Source of the DNA: Strigamia acuminata
Lineage: Eukaryota > Arthropoda > Chilopoda > Geophilomorpha > Linotaeniidae
DNA: 64,000 nt
Assembly (NCBI GenBank): GCA_949358305.1
Contig: OX442314.1
Span: 39,741,081-39,805,080 of the forward strand
Direction: 5' to 3'
Under the pieces are notes generated by a model. It saw only the letters and a list, made by a program, of their open reading frames with translations. It was not told the origin of the DNA and did not search any database. The position numbers were made by a program, and so were the translations under genes. Every line of letters starts with the position of its first letter. Position 1 is the first letter of the stretch. Shown here in pieces: positions 47,544 to 59,654 of this stretch.

Positions 47544-48845
47544 ATGGACGACGAGCAACGAGGAGTGGGCGAAGAACGGACGGGAGTGAACCCCGAGGGC
47601 GGAGGTGTCACGGAGACCCACGCGGAAACGGGCGCCGAGGAGGTGGTGCACGTTTTGTCGTCGCCGTACGGAACAGCGGGAACCGAGAGCGCGGACCCGG
47701 GCGCCAGCCAGTCGTTTCCGAGCACGTTGTCCGGATTGGAAGGTGTGCGCAAACCCCGTCCAATGTAAGTACCACGGCGCGACCGAGTTCGTGCGGGATA
47801 CCATTTACATTTGTTTTCGTTTTTCGATAGACGACTCGACAGCGACAACGACGACGACAACGACAATGGCAATGGCAACAACGGCGGTGGCGGCGACAAC
47901 GGCAACGGCGGCAACGAAGCCAACGACGGCAACAGCGGCGGTGACGGGGCAACGGGGCGCGAGGTCGAAGCCATGCAAGCCAAGATCAACACCCTGGAAG
48001 TTGAACTGGAAGAATTGAGGTCGAACCTCGCCAACCACGGCGAAAGACTGGGGGCTCTCGAGGCGATGCTCCCAGTCCCTCCCAGCGGGTCGCAGTCGCA
48101 ACAAACAGACTTTGGCTCCTACGACTCTGCGAAGGTGAGCAACGGCGCCCGCCCGTGTCGTCGATTCACTCGTTTTTTCTTCTTCTTCTTCTTCTTCTTC
48201 TCCTTCGTTCAGGACAAGCCCGTTCGCAGCAGGGCGGGGATGTGTTGGCTGTGCCGCAGGAAACGCGCGAACTACGCCTACGCCTACGACGACGACGACG
48301 GCGACGGCGACGACGACGACGATGGCGGCGGATGGAAACCGGCTGGCCCACTCAGGGACATTGGCGATCACTGGCGGAGTGTGCACACCGTGGCCAAAGA
48401 CTTTGAGGCGGCCAGGAAATTGCTGCGCGGCCACATCGGCACATTCGACGGCTTTTGCCAGGTACGTATGTGTTTCCTCGCGCGGTCGCTCGGTGTCGTC
48501 GCTGAACAAATCGTATGTTTTTTTTTTTTTGTTTTTTTACCCGACAGGAACTGTTTTCGACGACGGAGCACGCGCCCGACTGCCCTTTGTGCGACACGCA
48601 GCCGGATGACCTGAGGCAACATCTTTGGACGAAACATAAATTTTACGTACCGATCGCGACGATAAGGTCGAGCATCGACCAAAGGGGGTGCGACGAACCG
48701 AAACTACCGGCGCCGAAACGCCCGGCGCCGCAACGTGTCTCGGATCAACCGAAACGACGAAAGGGCGAGGCAGAAAAGAAGGTGAAAGAAAAACGTTTCG
48801 GTTTATTCGTTCGTCCATTGATTATTTTAATTTTTTATTCACTCA

Positions 48846-48880
<35 letters not shown>

Positions 48881-49209
48881 ACACACACACAGGTAGTCAT
48901 CCCAGTAGAACAAAGCTACTTGGACCTGATGAAGGAAGGGTACACGAAGTGGATGTCGAACGTGCGTGACTGACTCGCGTCGAGGACTCGATCAATCTAT
49001 CGATCGAATTGACTCGTTCGTTTTCTTTTTCAGGAAGCCATCGACATGGTGCAACAACGCCCGGTGCTGGATCTCCTCTTCGGAAAGGACAAAGTCAGGG
49101 GCTTGTTTTCCATGCCCGCTTCTTTCCCTTCCCCGCGTCCCTCTCCTCTCGCTGGTACCTTTCGCATTGCCCCCGCTGCTGCAACTGCTCTTCGCACCGC
49201 CGAACAACA

Positions 49210-49430
49210 AGCCAAATCCGCCGCCGAGCAACGCGCCAAATCCGCCGCCGAGCAACGCGCCAAATCCGCCGCCGAGCAACGCGCCAAATCCGCCGCCGAG
49301 CAACGCGCCAAATCCGCCGCCGAGCAACGCGCCAAATCCGCCGCCGAGCAACGCGCCAAATCCGCCGCCGAGCAACGCGCCAAATCCGCCGCCGAGCAAC
49401 GTGCCAAACCCACCACCGAGCAACGCGCCA
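49210..49430 (+). repeat. 24-bp coding minisatellite in gene 1 exon 6 (copy B)
   Basis: Nine units versus twelve at 15370-15660, a change of 72 bp that keeps the frame. Confidence 0.9.
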
Positions 49431-49831
49431 AATCTACTGTTGTTGCCGCTAAACACGCCGGATCCATTAAACGTGCAGACGACAATAGCAACAGCAGCAG
49501 CAGCAGCGGCGGCGACGACGACGGCGCCGAGGACAGTGGTGCCGACCTCTTCACCGGCGCCCGCCCCGATCGTGGTGCCGGTGCCGGTGCCACCAGCAAG
49601 TCCCGAGAATACGACGTCGACCTCTCGCGCGATCCCATCACCGTACGCGGCTTCACTTTCGTGCGTAGTCGGGTACCCGGCATCCCGCTCGTCCGCGACG
49701 ACGACGATGATGAGGAACGCGCTCGCCGCGAAGTCCGCAAGAAGAACCGCGCGAAGGTAGAGTGCGAAGGCCAAATGATCCGCGCACAGAGTCGCGAGAT
49801 ACAGCGTCGGCGAGAAAGTGAGTTCGAACTC

Positions 49832-50143
49832 TGTAGATTGTCCATAAATAAAGAGGCAAAAGTGTAGAAATCCATAGCTGCTTTATTAAGCACACTCATC
49901 ATTGTGGTGAAAAGCAGGAAAACGTAAGTAATAACAAAGGCAATGATAAAATGAGATACATAATCGGGCAGAACTAAAACCCGATAAACGAAATCTATAC
50001 AAAACAAAAGCACAAGTACGGGATCTCATTTGATCCAATCAAAAACGATGTCTACAAAGTAATAGACAGATAAATATCAAACATTAATGTAAACATCGAT
50101 AATAAACATTAAATCAGTAATCTCGGGGAACAAAAAGCCAACA
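49832..50143 (-). repeat. 3' LTR of copia family 2
   Basis: 312 bp, matches 56176-56487. Next to it (50144-50157) the minus strand reads AATGGGGGGCTCT, the polypurine tract. Confidence 0.93.
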
Positions 50144-50311
50144 AGAGCCCCCCATTCTCCGAGATAATAAACAAATCTCAGTTGAAAGAAAAAACCCCAA
50201 AAACAATATCGATAGTCAATTGGTTGCGGTACAGAACAAGCAGTGATAAAAATCAGGATCAACCAATTGACAAATGCACAAATGCGGGAACCCGAAAAAC
50301 TATAATCGAAA

Positions 50312-53300
50312 TTACCGGAAAAAATGTTTGCATAAAAATTGCAAACGGGCAGGCGAGAAAAACTTAGTAAAAATATCGGCAGGATTTAAATCGCCGGAAA
50401 TCTTTCGCAAAACAAAAACGCCCTCGGTAAGCCAATCCCGCAAAAAGAAATAGCGCACATCGATATGTTTCGTCCGACGATTCTCGATATCGTTCTTTGT
50501 GAAATAAATGGTGGATAACGAATCGGAAAACATCGTCGGAGTGGGCAAACGGAAGATTCGGGTCCGATCGATCGCGCCGTGGAGCCAAACGATCTCCTTC
50601 GCGCCATCGAGAAGTGCCAAAAACTCGGCCTCCATGATGCTTAAAGCACAATAGCGCTGCTTACAGCAGCCCCAGGAGATGGGAACCCCGAAAATCGAAA
50701 TCGTAAATCCTCCGAAGCTCTTTCTTGTATCTCGGTCCGAGATCCAAGAAGCATCGGAGTGCCCTGACAGGATGTCCCCAGTGACCGCGGAAAGGCAAAT
50801 CGAAAAATTCCGCGTGTTCTTAACGTACTGGAGAACCTGAAGAAGAAGGGCCACGTGCTTTGAGGTGAAGCACGTGTTGTACTGGGATAACAAGATCACC
50901 GGAAAGAGGATATCGGGGCGCGTGCGAGAAGCCAAAAACAGAAGCGACCCAATGAGAGAACGGTAAGGGAACTCGTCGTCGTTCAGCACACGTTCTCCCT
51001 CTCTAGCGCAATTAACCATTGTGCCAACGGTGATCGGGACCCGGCACAGACGCTCGGAGGAAATTCCGAAATCTTCCGCGATCCGATCAATATAATCGCG
51101 TTGATGAATGGAAATATGTCCACCATCGCGATCAAACTGGACGCCTAACAGCTTCGATACCGGACCAAGATCTGTTATCGTGAAAAATCCACGAAGGGCC
51201 TTAACAGTTCGGTCTCTAGGACCGGGTCCTTTGGTGAATAACACCATGTCATCGACATAAACCAGGATGACGGCATCGTAAGTGTCGGAAATGAAAACGC
51301 CATTTACACCTAGAAGCTTGTGGAAATTAATCTCCAACAAGACTTCGACGAGACGAAAATTCCATTGTCGCCCGCTCTGATGAAGACCGTAAAGAGCCTT
51401 ATGAAGCCTCCACACTTTCCCAGTGTTTTGAGGAGTTTCCCAGCCCCTGGGAATCCTCATGAAGATGGCTTCATCCAAGTTGCCATAAAGATAGGCACCC
51501 TTGACATCAAGGTGTGTGTCTAGCCAGCCAAGAACGACCACTAGAAGCACGAAAAATAGGCGAATCAAAACGTAATTGACCACGGGACTGAAAACCTCGG
51601 AATAGTCAACTCCGTACTTCTGGCTGAAACCCTGAGCCACTAACATCGCCCTAAAACGGCGCACAATGCCTTCTGCATCACGCTTGATGTAGTAGACCCA
51701 CTTATTCCCCACAATGTTTACATCAGGAGGAGGTTTTTCAACTTCCTCGTAAACACCTCGCTCACGAAAGAGATCAAGCTCTTCCTCCATGGCTTTCTGC
51801 CAATGGACACGGTCAGGGCTAGAAATAGCCTCCTTGTAGGTGCGAGGAACCTGGGCAAACAAGGAATGCGCGTACCGTGGTGGTTCGGTAGAATAGCAAT
51901 CCGCAAACGCTTCTTCTTCCGAAGTCGTAGGACTGCGTGGAAGAGAAACATTAGGATCTACCGGTGGGGGATCAACCATTTGAACTGGCACATTTCGGGT
52001 GCTAAAGTCAAAGGAATCTCGATCGTATGCTAAACGATTGTCAACGCAATATCGCTCTACGTCGCCATGACTCCGCAATCTGGTACGATCCGGTGGGAAA
52101 AAATACACATCAGTGTGACCCATAGACGCACCAGACTGTCGAATCACCTCAGAACGAGTCCACTTGCCCCCCACAGCCGGAGAACCAGGCGGAGGCTGAC
52201 GCAGTGGCGAGTGAACAGGAGGTGGAAGCAAAGGATGTGCTCTCAATGGGGGTGGCATAGCAATAGGTGAACCTGGAGGTGGAATTCCAGGAGGTGGAGG
52301 TCCAGGAGGTGGAAGTCCAGGAGGAGGCGGAGGAGGAATTGTAGGTGGAGGAAGGCCACCAAGAGGAGGACGCGGAGGAAGTGGAGGAGGAATTGGGTCA
52401 GAACCAAAATCCGGCTCGAGCTCCACCGATATCGCACCTTCATCAGTGATCTCGGTGCCCTCATAAAAACGAGGATGTCCCCACATGCATTCCTCATCGA
52501 AACGGACATGTTTCGACTCGAAAACCTCTCTGCGCCTAGGGCACCACACGCGATAACCCCGCGTGCGAAAAGCATAGCCAACCACGACGCCAGTCCAGGC
52601 TCGGGATTCAAATTTCGAACCGCGGACTTGCTTCGGGATGTGCACGAAACACCGTGACCCAATCACCCTAAGGTGTTTGAGTGGAACAGTCTTGCCATAC
52701 CACAGGCAATAGGGGACAAGATTGTTCAGTGACTTATGTGGGAAGCGGTTCTTCAAATAAATCATAGTAACCGCGAGCTCAGCCCACAGCACTCGAGGCA
52801 AAGACGTCGACAAAAAGAAAGAACGCACGCCCTCAAGTAAGGTGCGGTTAAGGCGTTCCGCGACGCCATTCTGCTCGGGTGTATACACATTCGTGCGCTG
52901 TGCTTTGATGCCGCGCTGGAGTAGGAAATTTTCGAAATTTTTGGAACAAAATTCCATGCCATTATCAGTCCTGACTGCTTTAATGCAGCCAGCCCCCCAT
53001 AAAACCTCCATCCGAGCATGGAATAGCTTAAAAACCTCGAAAACTTCCCCCTTCGTTTTCATGGGCACAACAAAGGAGTAACGGGAAAAGTCGTCTACGA
53101 TCGTCAGCAAATAACGAGCGCCACCGATGGATGTGGTATTCGAATGACCCCAAACATCCATATGAAGCAAATCTAAAGGCTTCTTGGAAGAAATACCTTC
53201 CTTAATGCTTGGAAATGAAGCACGGGTGGATTTGGCGCGGGCACACACAGCACATGCTGGCAATGCGGAAGTAGAAATTTCTATTCCGGATGCATTCGGA

Positions 53301-54829
53301 GATTTCGCCAAGTGACGAATACCATCGGCATTAAAATGCCCAAATCTCCGGTGCCAAAGCTCCAAATCAGACAACTTTCCCTTCGGGGGTTTGGGAGAAG
53401 AGGTTGAAACAAGTTCCTCGGCAAAAGTAACATGCCGGCCAGGTGACTTCAAAGTCGACGCAGAAAGAACCTGTTTGGGAACTGGGGCGGATGTAGCCGT
53501 AGGAGGCGTCGCAGATGTAAGATCCGCGGGCAAAACATTCTGAAGGGAATATAAATCACCCTTCAGTTTGGCCGTCAAAAGAAATTGTTTGGCTTTATCA
53601 TTAGGGTGATAAATGGACATAACACCATTCGCGGCTGCCAAATGCAGTCCGGCACGATCGATCTTCGATAGGCTTACCAAATTACGCGAGAAAGCAGGGG
53701 CATGCAAAACATTATGCATAGTCACGGGAAAATTAGACCCCCCAGCGCCGCCACGGCCAACTCGCAACACCACATCTCCAATACCATCCACTCGAGAACG
53801 ACCTTCACCTAAAATGATGAAATAATTGGAGACCGGCTTGTAATTGGTGAAACGATCACGCACTGGACACACATGGTCGGAAGAACCCGAATCGATGAGC
53901 CACTCATTCGATGAAACTGAAGACACATTCGATTCCGATCGCGCGAAGAAATTGATCCCGGTCACCACATTCGAAGAAACAGTAGCCGTCTGCGAAGCAC
54001 CACCACCGCGTCCACGCTTGCGGTTGCGCGAATTCGAGCGTCGACCACGATTGGCGGATGGAGCGGAAGAGGCAGCGCCTTGGACACGGGGTTTGGGGCA
54101 CTTGTTCGCGTAGTGTCCCATTTCCTTGCAATTGAAACACTGAATTTGCGATAACGGCCGAAAAGGCTTATTCGGCGTACCCGAAGTCGAACTAGTAGAC
54201 TGCAAACTAGTCGACGATTCCGAACTGGCACTCTTCATCTTTAAACGATTAAATTCCGAGAGAAGATGGTCGGTGACTGCCTTTAAGGTGAAATCCGCCT
54301 TGGACCAATGGTAGATCGTTTGCACGGTCGCCTCATACGAATCGGGTAAAAAATCCAGAAGTTGATAGGCGACATCCGAATCCGAAAATTTGACATCCAA
54401 TTCAATCAAAACCGTACGGGCTTTGGTCACGCGGCTTACGAAGACTGACATATCTTCATTTGGAAGTAATCGCATCATGAGGAAATCACGGCGGAGTTTC
54501 GCAATTCGGGCAAGAGAAGTCGGTTGAAATGTGGCTTTCAACGCAACCCAGGCGTCGCGAGCGGTCTTCGCAGCGAGAACGATGTCCTGATACTGCGGCT
54601 CAACAAATAGGCCAAGCAAAGCCTTGGCGCGTTTGGAGCGGTCATCGTGAAGTTGTTTCCTGGTCTCATCCCACGTATCATCCTTCACGGGAGGTTTTTC
54701 GTCAATAAACTGGTCCACACCTTTCTCCAGTAATAAAAACTGGATATTTCTCGACCACGATTCGTAATTGTCCGAATTAAGTCGTGCAATGGAGAAATGA
54801 TGCGTGGTTGCTTTGTCGGATTCAGCCAT
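50312..54829 (-). CDS. Copia polyprotein, family 2 (Gag-protease-integrase-RT-RNase H)
   Basis: One open frame of 1505 residues. Order: Gag-like region (1-230); zinc knuckle CFNCKEMGHYANKC (231-244); protease DSGSSDH (313-319); GAG-pre-integrase segment LWHRRFGHFN (491-500); integrase with D558, D622 and E658; proline-rich linker (about 812-890); reverse transcriptase with D1108 and YVDD at 1191-1194; RNase H with D1359, E1400 and D1436. All catalytic residues that can be placed are present, so it may be autonomous. Compared with the 1667-residue protein of family 1, the protease triad is the usual DSG and the linkers are shorter. Confidence 0.95.
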   Translation of the reverse strand: MAESDKATTHHFSIARLNSDNYESWSRNIQFLLLEKGVDQFIDEKPPVKDDTWDETRKQLHDDRSKRAKALLGLFVEPQYQDIVLAAKTARDAWVALKATFQPTSLARIAKLRRDFLMMRLLPNEDMSVFVSRVTKARTVLIELDVKFSDSDVAYQLLDFLPDSYEATVQTIYHWSKADFTLKAVTDHLLSEFNRLKMKSASSESSTSLQSTSSTSGTPNKPFRPLSQIQCFNCKEMGHYANKCPKPRVQGAASSAPSANRGRRSNSRNRKRGRGGGASQTATVSSNVVTGINFFARSESNVSSVSSNEWLIDSGSSDHVCPVRDRFTNYKPVSNYFIILGEGRSRVDGIGDVVLRVGRGGAGGSNFPVTMHNVLHAPAFSRNLVSLSKIDRAGLHLAAANGVMSIYHPNDKAKQFLLTAKLKGDLYSLQNVLPADLTSATPPTATSAPVPKQVLSASTLKSPGRHVTFAEELVSTSSPKPPKGKLSDLELWHRRFGHFNADGIRHLAKSPNASGIEISTSALPACAVCARAKSTRASFPSIKEGISSKKPLDLLHMDVWGHSNTTSIGGARYLLTIVDDFSRYSFVVPMKTKGEVFEVFKLFHARMEVLWGAGCIKAVRTDNGMEFCSKNFENFLLQRGIKAQRTNVYTPEQNGVAERLNRTLLEGVRSFFLSTSLPRVLWAELAVTMIYLKNRFPHKSLNNLVPYCLWYGKTVPLKHLRVIGSRCFVHIPKQVRGSKFESRAWTGVVVGYAFRTRGYRVWCPRRREVFESKHVRFDEECMWGHPRFYEGTEITDEGAISVELEPDFGSDPIPPPLPPRPPLGGLPPPTIPPPPPPGLPPPGPPPPGIPPPGSPIAMPPPLRAHPLLPPPVHSPLRQPPPGSPAVGGKWTRSEVIRQSGASMGHTDVYFFPPDRTRLRSHGDVERYCVDNRLAYDRDSFDFSTRNVPVQMVDPPPVDPNVSLPRSPTTSEEEAFADCYSTEPPRYAHSLFAQVPRTYKEAISSPDRVHWQKAMEEELDLFRERGVYEEVEKPPPDVNIVGNKWVYYIKRDAEGIVRRFRAMLVAQGFSQKYGVDYSEVFSPVVNYVLIRLFFVLLVVVLGWLDTHLDVKGAYLYGNLDEAIFMRIPRGWETPQNTGKVWRLHKALYGLHQSGRQWNFRLVEVLLEINFHKLLGVNGVFISDTYDAVILVYVDDMVLFTKGPGPRDRTVKALRGFFTITDLGPVSKLLGVQFDRDGGHISIHQRDYIDRIAEDFGISSERLCRVPITVGTMVNCAREGERVLNDDEFPYRSLIGSLLFLASRTRPDILFPVILLSQYNTCFTSKHVALLLQVLQYVKNTRNFSICLSAVTGDILSGHSDASWISDRDTRKSFGGFTISIFGVPISWGCCKQRYCALSIMEAEFLALLDGAKEIVWLHGAIDRTRIFRLPTPTMFSDSLSTIYFTKNDIENRRTKHIDVRYFFLRDWLTEGVFVLRKISGDLNPADIFTKFFSPARLQFLCKHFFR

Positions 54830-56175
54830 TTCGAAGAGCGGTAATGAAGAGCGGTGTCACTTTGAGAAATGTCAACCGTGGCAAAGAAAAATGCAATTAC
54901 GCGCTGGGAACCGATGACGATGTTCGAGGCGGATATCCAACGAATGGGCTATACAGGTTACTAGTTAACCCGTCTAAACAATGGCCGTTTAGGAGTTGTC
55001 GGGAATTAACGGCCCTGTGGCCCCCGGATACCCCACTGTCGGGCACGGCAAAATAAATACAATGGTCAAAGTGCAATGACCAAGGCAAGGAATCAAATCT
55101 GCAAAAATAATTAAATTCTTGCAGAATTAATCCCAGGATCCTACACAGGGTCCCCCAAAAGTTTCACAAAGTTTCACGACTGGGAAGGCGAAAAATATGA
55201 AAATAAGAAAACAAAAGAGGCGAATTAAACAAAATTCGCAGGAGATTCTCTGTTGCGCACACCGGGGTGCGAAAATCCTTCGAAATCGTTGAAAATCCTC
55301 GGCAATCGTCAGCCGCTTCGCACACGTCGTGCGGGAATAATCCAACGAAAAACAGCTAGAAAAATAGATGAAAACATTAGAAATAAGTTCACAAATGTTC
55401 GTGTGCTGGAAAATTGTCGAAAAGTTCAAAAAATCGTCGTACACGGCGCCTCGTGTTCGTATTGCGAACGAACACGGAAAAATGACGAAAAATCGACGAT
55501 AAACACTCAAAATAAATTCTACAGTACTCACAACTGCTTGTGAAAACAAGCAAACAATCCAATATTAACATAATACAGACGAAAATCTGCAAAAACACAG
55601 GCGAAGAGCACAAAATCCGTGATGAAATCCTCGCTAACGACGATCTGCACCGTGCGCGCAGAAATGCAGCACATTCGGGACGAAAATCGGCGCAAAAACT
55701 CGGTGAAACTCACGGAAAACCACTCGAAAACATCCTGTGGAGTTGCACACACACTGCTGGTGGTCCACTGAACTCGTAGGCACCGCAAAAAATTCGAAAA
55801 TCCCTCGAATTAGGTGGCGAAAATCATCGCAAACTCGGCGCATCGCGATTGGGCGCGTCTGCGGTGATCATCGGCGAAAATCGACGGAATTAAATTCCAA
55901 AAAGTACTCACAATGCTTCAACTACACTAGCACAACACCCACGAAAATTAGCAGCGCTGAAATCCGTTGCAAATTGTCGAAAAACCATCAAAATCAGCGG
56001 GCGAGCGGCGTGAAGAAACAAGGTCGGCCATTTTGGATTGGAGTGAGCAATCGATGATAAGTGGCGAGCAGCAACGTCCCGGACGAAATTTGACGGGAAA
56101 AACGATGTTGGCAACTCTCAAAAGCAACAAATTTGAACTCACAGTGATGGAATACACCTTAATCCTCTGCTACCA
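54830..56175 (-). other. Copia family 2 leader and primer binding site
   Basis: A 1346-bp leader, unusually long beside the 909 bp of family 1. The minus strand reads TGGTAGCAGAGGATTAAGG from 56175, directly at the LTR edge; its first 14 bases complement initiator tRNA-Met. Several small open frames, none conserved. Confidence 0.85.
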
Positions 56176-56487
56176 TGTAGATTGTCCATAAATAAAGAGG
56201 CAAAAGTGTAGAAATCCATAGCTGCTTTATTAAGCACACTCATCATTGTGGTGAAAAGCAGGAAAACGTAAGTAATAACAAAGGCAATGATAAAATGAGA
56301 TACATAATCGGGCAGAACTAAAACCCGATAAACGAAATCTATACAAAACAAAAGCACAAGTACGGGATCTCATTTGATCCAATCAAAAACGATGTCTACA
56401 AAGTAATAGACAGATAAATATCAAACATTAATGTAAACATCGATAATAAACATTAAATCAGTAATCTCGGGGAACAAAAAGCCAACA
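56176..56487 (-). repeat. 5' LTR of copia family 2
   Basis: 312 bp, same as 49832-50143, followed by target duplication AACTC. No promoter element confidently assigned. Confidence 0.93.
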
Positions 56488-57088
56488 AACTCGAACACGC
56501 CGAACACGAGCCCTCGCCCGGGCACAGTCGCGGCACCGGGTCGCGGTCGCGGTCGCGGTCGCGGTCGCAATCGCGGTCGCAGTCGCAGTCGCGGTCGCAG
56601 TCGCAGTCGCGGTCGCGGTCGCGATCGCAGTCGCGGTCGCGGTCGCAGTCGAAGGAGTCGCGATCGAAGGAGTCGCGATCGAAGGAGTCGCAGTCGCAGT
56701 CGTGGTCGCAGTCGCGGTCATCTTCTTCGCGGCCGTTTTCGCAACCGTTCAAGGTAAGAAACGAAAAATCTCGTCCCGTATTGTCTCGTTTTTCTTTCTT
56801 TCTTTCTTTCTTTCTTTCTCGTATCCGTTCACAAATTCGCTCGTTTCAAATTTCAGACGTCCCTGTATCGCCACGATCGGAGTGGTGCCGCTGGCTCCAA
56901 GGCAACCGGTTGCGACAGTATCTACTGTCTCGGGGTGGCCGACCCGCGGATCAAATGCTCCGAGTGTTTATGCTCGGTGCACGAAGAGTGCGTAGGGCGG
57001 CCGTGGACCAAACGACTCGGCCGAAGCGAAGGTTTTGTCTGCAGCGGTTGTCGCGACGAACCCCTCTGCTCCAAACTGCGGTAGTTTA

Positions 57089-57147
<59 letters not shown>

Positions 57148-57698
57148 GTGGTGTTGATCGTTTTTCGTTCGTCGAACTAATCCCGAATTTCTCTCGCAGG
57201 TGCTCCGTCTACACGACCAAAGAGGGCCTGGCCCGCAAAGAGCACGCTTGCTACCGGCACATCGCGAATGTCCTCCGAGGCGAGTCGGCGAGTTGGCGGA
57301 TGAGCGCGTTTAAAAGGACCACCGACGCGCGAGAAGACCTGGTGACGGACCAACACGAGGCGTTGATCAGAGACAAGGCGGTGGTACGGGTTAACGAATT
57401 GTTCTCTCGTTCGTTCGTTCGCTCGTTTAAATTTCCATCCACGTTTCAGAGTCGATGGCTGGTTCGCAAGATCGAGGGTCTCTACGAAGCGGAGGTCAGT
57501 TTGCTTCCACCGAAAGGCATTCCCCGCATGCCGCCGGATCGTCTCGCGACGATAGTGCCCAAGGTCTTGGTCCCGGAGTACATGGTCCGGTTGATCGCGG
57601 CAACGGAGGATATCGACCGGGACCACGCGGAGTTTCTATTGGAATACTGTGACCGTCCGCCGTATGCACTCGACGACCGGAGCTTTGAGTCGGTGTGA

Positions 57699-57916
57699 GC
57701 GAGCGAGCGACCGACCGACTTAGAACGACCGACCGACCGACCGACTTAGAACGAACGACCGACCAACCGACTTAGAACGACCGACCGACCGATTGACCGA
57801 CCGACCGACCGACTTAGAATGACGCGAGCTGGACAGGCAGACAGCGAGCGAGCGAGGTTGACAACCGAACGCGCGAGCGACATCGACGACGTCGTCCGCG
57901 ACCTATTTATTTTTTT

Positions 57917-57983
<67 letters not shown>

Positions 57984-58299
57984 TTTTTCTCCATTCGTTC
58001 ATTCATTCGTTCACCCATTCATTTATTTATTTGTTTATGTATACATACATACATATACACGTGTATATATATACATTTTGTTGTTGTGTTATCTGCTCTC
58101 TCGAATAAATCAGCGAGTAAACCACACGCCTCGCCTCTCTCTCTTCATTTCTTCTCAAAAACGTTCAAATCAACCTACGAGGTTGAAACAAACAAAAAAG
58201 AAAGAAACCCGAAGTAAAGTAAAGTAAAGTAAAGTAAAGTAAAGTAAAGTAAAGTAAAGTAAAGTAGAGTAGAGTAGAGTAGAGTAGAGTAAAATAGAG
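57699..58299. other. Gene 1 copy B 3' flank with microsatellites
   Basis: Same content as 24466-25067: GACC-type runs, TTTA run (about 57904-57985), AATAAA near 58103, AAAGT run. Confidence 0.5.
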
Positions 58300-58580
58300 C
58301 ACTCGAACCGAAAGCGACGAAATTCCAGACGACCACGAAGACGCTTTATCTTCGGCCCCGGGTGGCCGAGCGGGCAGGGCGACCTGCCGCACGGAGCTGG
58401 TGACCGAAGGTTCGCGTCCCGCTCCCGCCGACTTTTCGTTTCACTGATCTTCTGGACAATCCTACTTCTATGATTTCTTACAAATGAGTACTTTACTTTA
58501 TGAACGAATTCTCATGAATACTACTCTCTCGCAAGACCCGCGGGAGGGGGGGTCGAAGGTATCGGCCCTTCTTTATTTTA
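58300..58580 (+). repeat. tRNA-headed SINE-like repeat (copy of 25068-25348)
   Basis: A box 58363-58373, B box 58409-58419; otherwise as its twin in the first long repeat. Confidence 0.7.
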
Positions 58581-58730
58581 TTTTATTTTATTTTATTTTA
58601 TTTTATTTTATTTTATTTGATTTGATTTGATTTGATTTGATTTGATTTGATTTCATTTTATTTTATTTCATTCCTTTTGTTTTTATCCACCCATCTACCT
58701 ATCAATCTATCCATTTATTCGTTTATCTAT

Positions 58731-58761
<31 letters not shown>

Positions 58762-58781
58762 CCGAAGTGAAACAAACATTC

Positions 58782-59040
58782 GAATCGGAAGCGACGAAAT
58801 CCTAGACGACCACGAAAACGCTTTATCTTCGGCCCCGAGTGGCCGAGCGGGCAGGGCGACCTGCCGCACGGAGCTGGTGACCGAGGGTTCGCGTCCCGCT
58901 CTCCCCCGACTTTTCGTTGACAACATTGAATGATTGATTTGTATTAGTTGGTTTATTATACTGTGACAAGTTCTTGAAAATACTACTCTTCCGCAAGACT
59001 CGCGGGAGGGGGGGTCGAAGGTATCGGCCCTTCTTTATTT
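58782..59040 (+). repeat. tRNA-headed SINE-like repeat (copy of 25550-25812)
   Basis: A box 58840-58850, B box 58886-58896. Last unit shared with the first long repeat. Confidence 0.7.
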
Positions 59041-59211
59041 TATTTCATTTTATTTTATTCTATTTTTAATTTTATTTCCACCTACCTATCTACCCGTCTG
59101 TTTATTTATTTGTTTATTTATTTGTTTATTTATTTATTTATTTATTTATTTATTTCTTTCTTTCTTTCTTTTTTCTTCCTTTCGTCTCTTTTCCTCTCGT
59201 TCGTTCGGCCA

Positions 59212-59515
59212 AAATGAAACGAATACTCGAATCGGAAGCGACGAAATTCTAGACGACCACGAGGACGCTTTATCTTCGGCCCCGGGTGGCCGAGCGAGTA
59301 GAGTGACCTACCGCACGGAGCTGGTGACCGAGAGTTCGAGTCCCGCTCTCCCGACTTTCCGTTTCTCCGAAATTATTCGGTAGCATCTCTTTCTTTCTTC
59401 GTAATTACTCGTTATCGTACTAGTGGTTTATTAATACATTCTCATGGGCAATACTCTCCCGCAAGACCCGCGGGAGGGGGGGTCGAAGGTATCGGCCCTT
59501 CTTTATTTTTATTCA
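59212..59515 (+). repeat. tRNA-headed SINE-like repeat with compensatory stem change
   Basis: A box 59287-59297, B box AGTTCGAGTCC (59333-59343). The inner hairpin is GTAG...CTAC where other copies have GCAG...CTGC, a paired change that keeps the stem. 3' hairpin CTCCCGC...GCGGGAG at 59455-59475. Confidence 0.7.
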
Positions 59516-59654
59516 ATTTATTTATATTTTTATTTTTTTTTTTTTATTTAATTTCCACGTGTCCATTTACCCATCTACCTATCTATTTATCTATCTATTT
59601 ATTTATTCGTTTATTCGTTCGTGTCTGTCTTTCTTCCGTTCATTCGACCAAAGT

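Larger units (their letters stand above)
49832..56487 (-). mobile_element. Complete Ty1/copia LTR retrotransposon, family 2
   Basis: 6656 bp in minus orientation. Two 312-bp LTRs, TG...CA ends, matching by eye; target duplication AACTC at 49827-49831 and 56488-56492. The unoccupied site is visible in gene 1 copy A near 16050. Intact polyprotein. A different family from the element at 16322-23516: LTRs and leader are unrelated. Confidence 0.95.
47544..57698 (+). pseudogene. Gene 1, copy B: broken by a second copia element
   Basis: Exons: 47544-47764, 47831-48134, 48213-48461, 48548-48781, 48893-48961, 49034-49831 continuing at 56493-56753, 56857-57080, 57200-57383, 57450-57698. Same structure as copy A; without the insert about 930 residues, 24 fewer because exon 6 has nine instead of twelve SAAEQRAK-type units. 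The copia element is inserted after residue 625 (in ESEFEL), upstream of the RS tract, about 86 codons before the position hit in copy A. Fingers, repeats, RS tract and PHD-like region are otherwise intact, with no other frameshift or stop noticed, so the break seems recent. The poly-T in the intron after exon 7 is a few bases longer than in copy A. Confidence 0.75.
44842..59150 (+). repeat. Long direct repeat, copy B
   Basis: Counterpart of 10407-25930, near-identical outside the retrotransposons. Left border is a TTAA element end; right border lies in a TTTA microsatellite, after which this copy continues into more SINE-like repeats. Confidence 0.9.

Noticed and set aside
44842-59150. Simple assembly error as the sole explanation of the long repeat
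   Set aside because: Possible, but the left border falls exactly on a TTAA element end and the right flanks differ with their own gene content. Left open rather than assumed.
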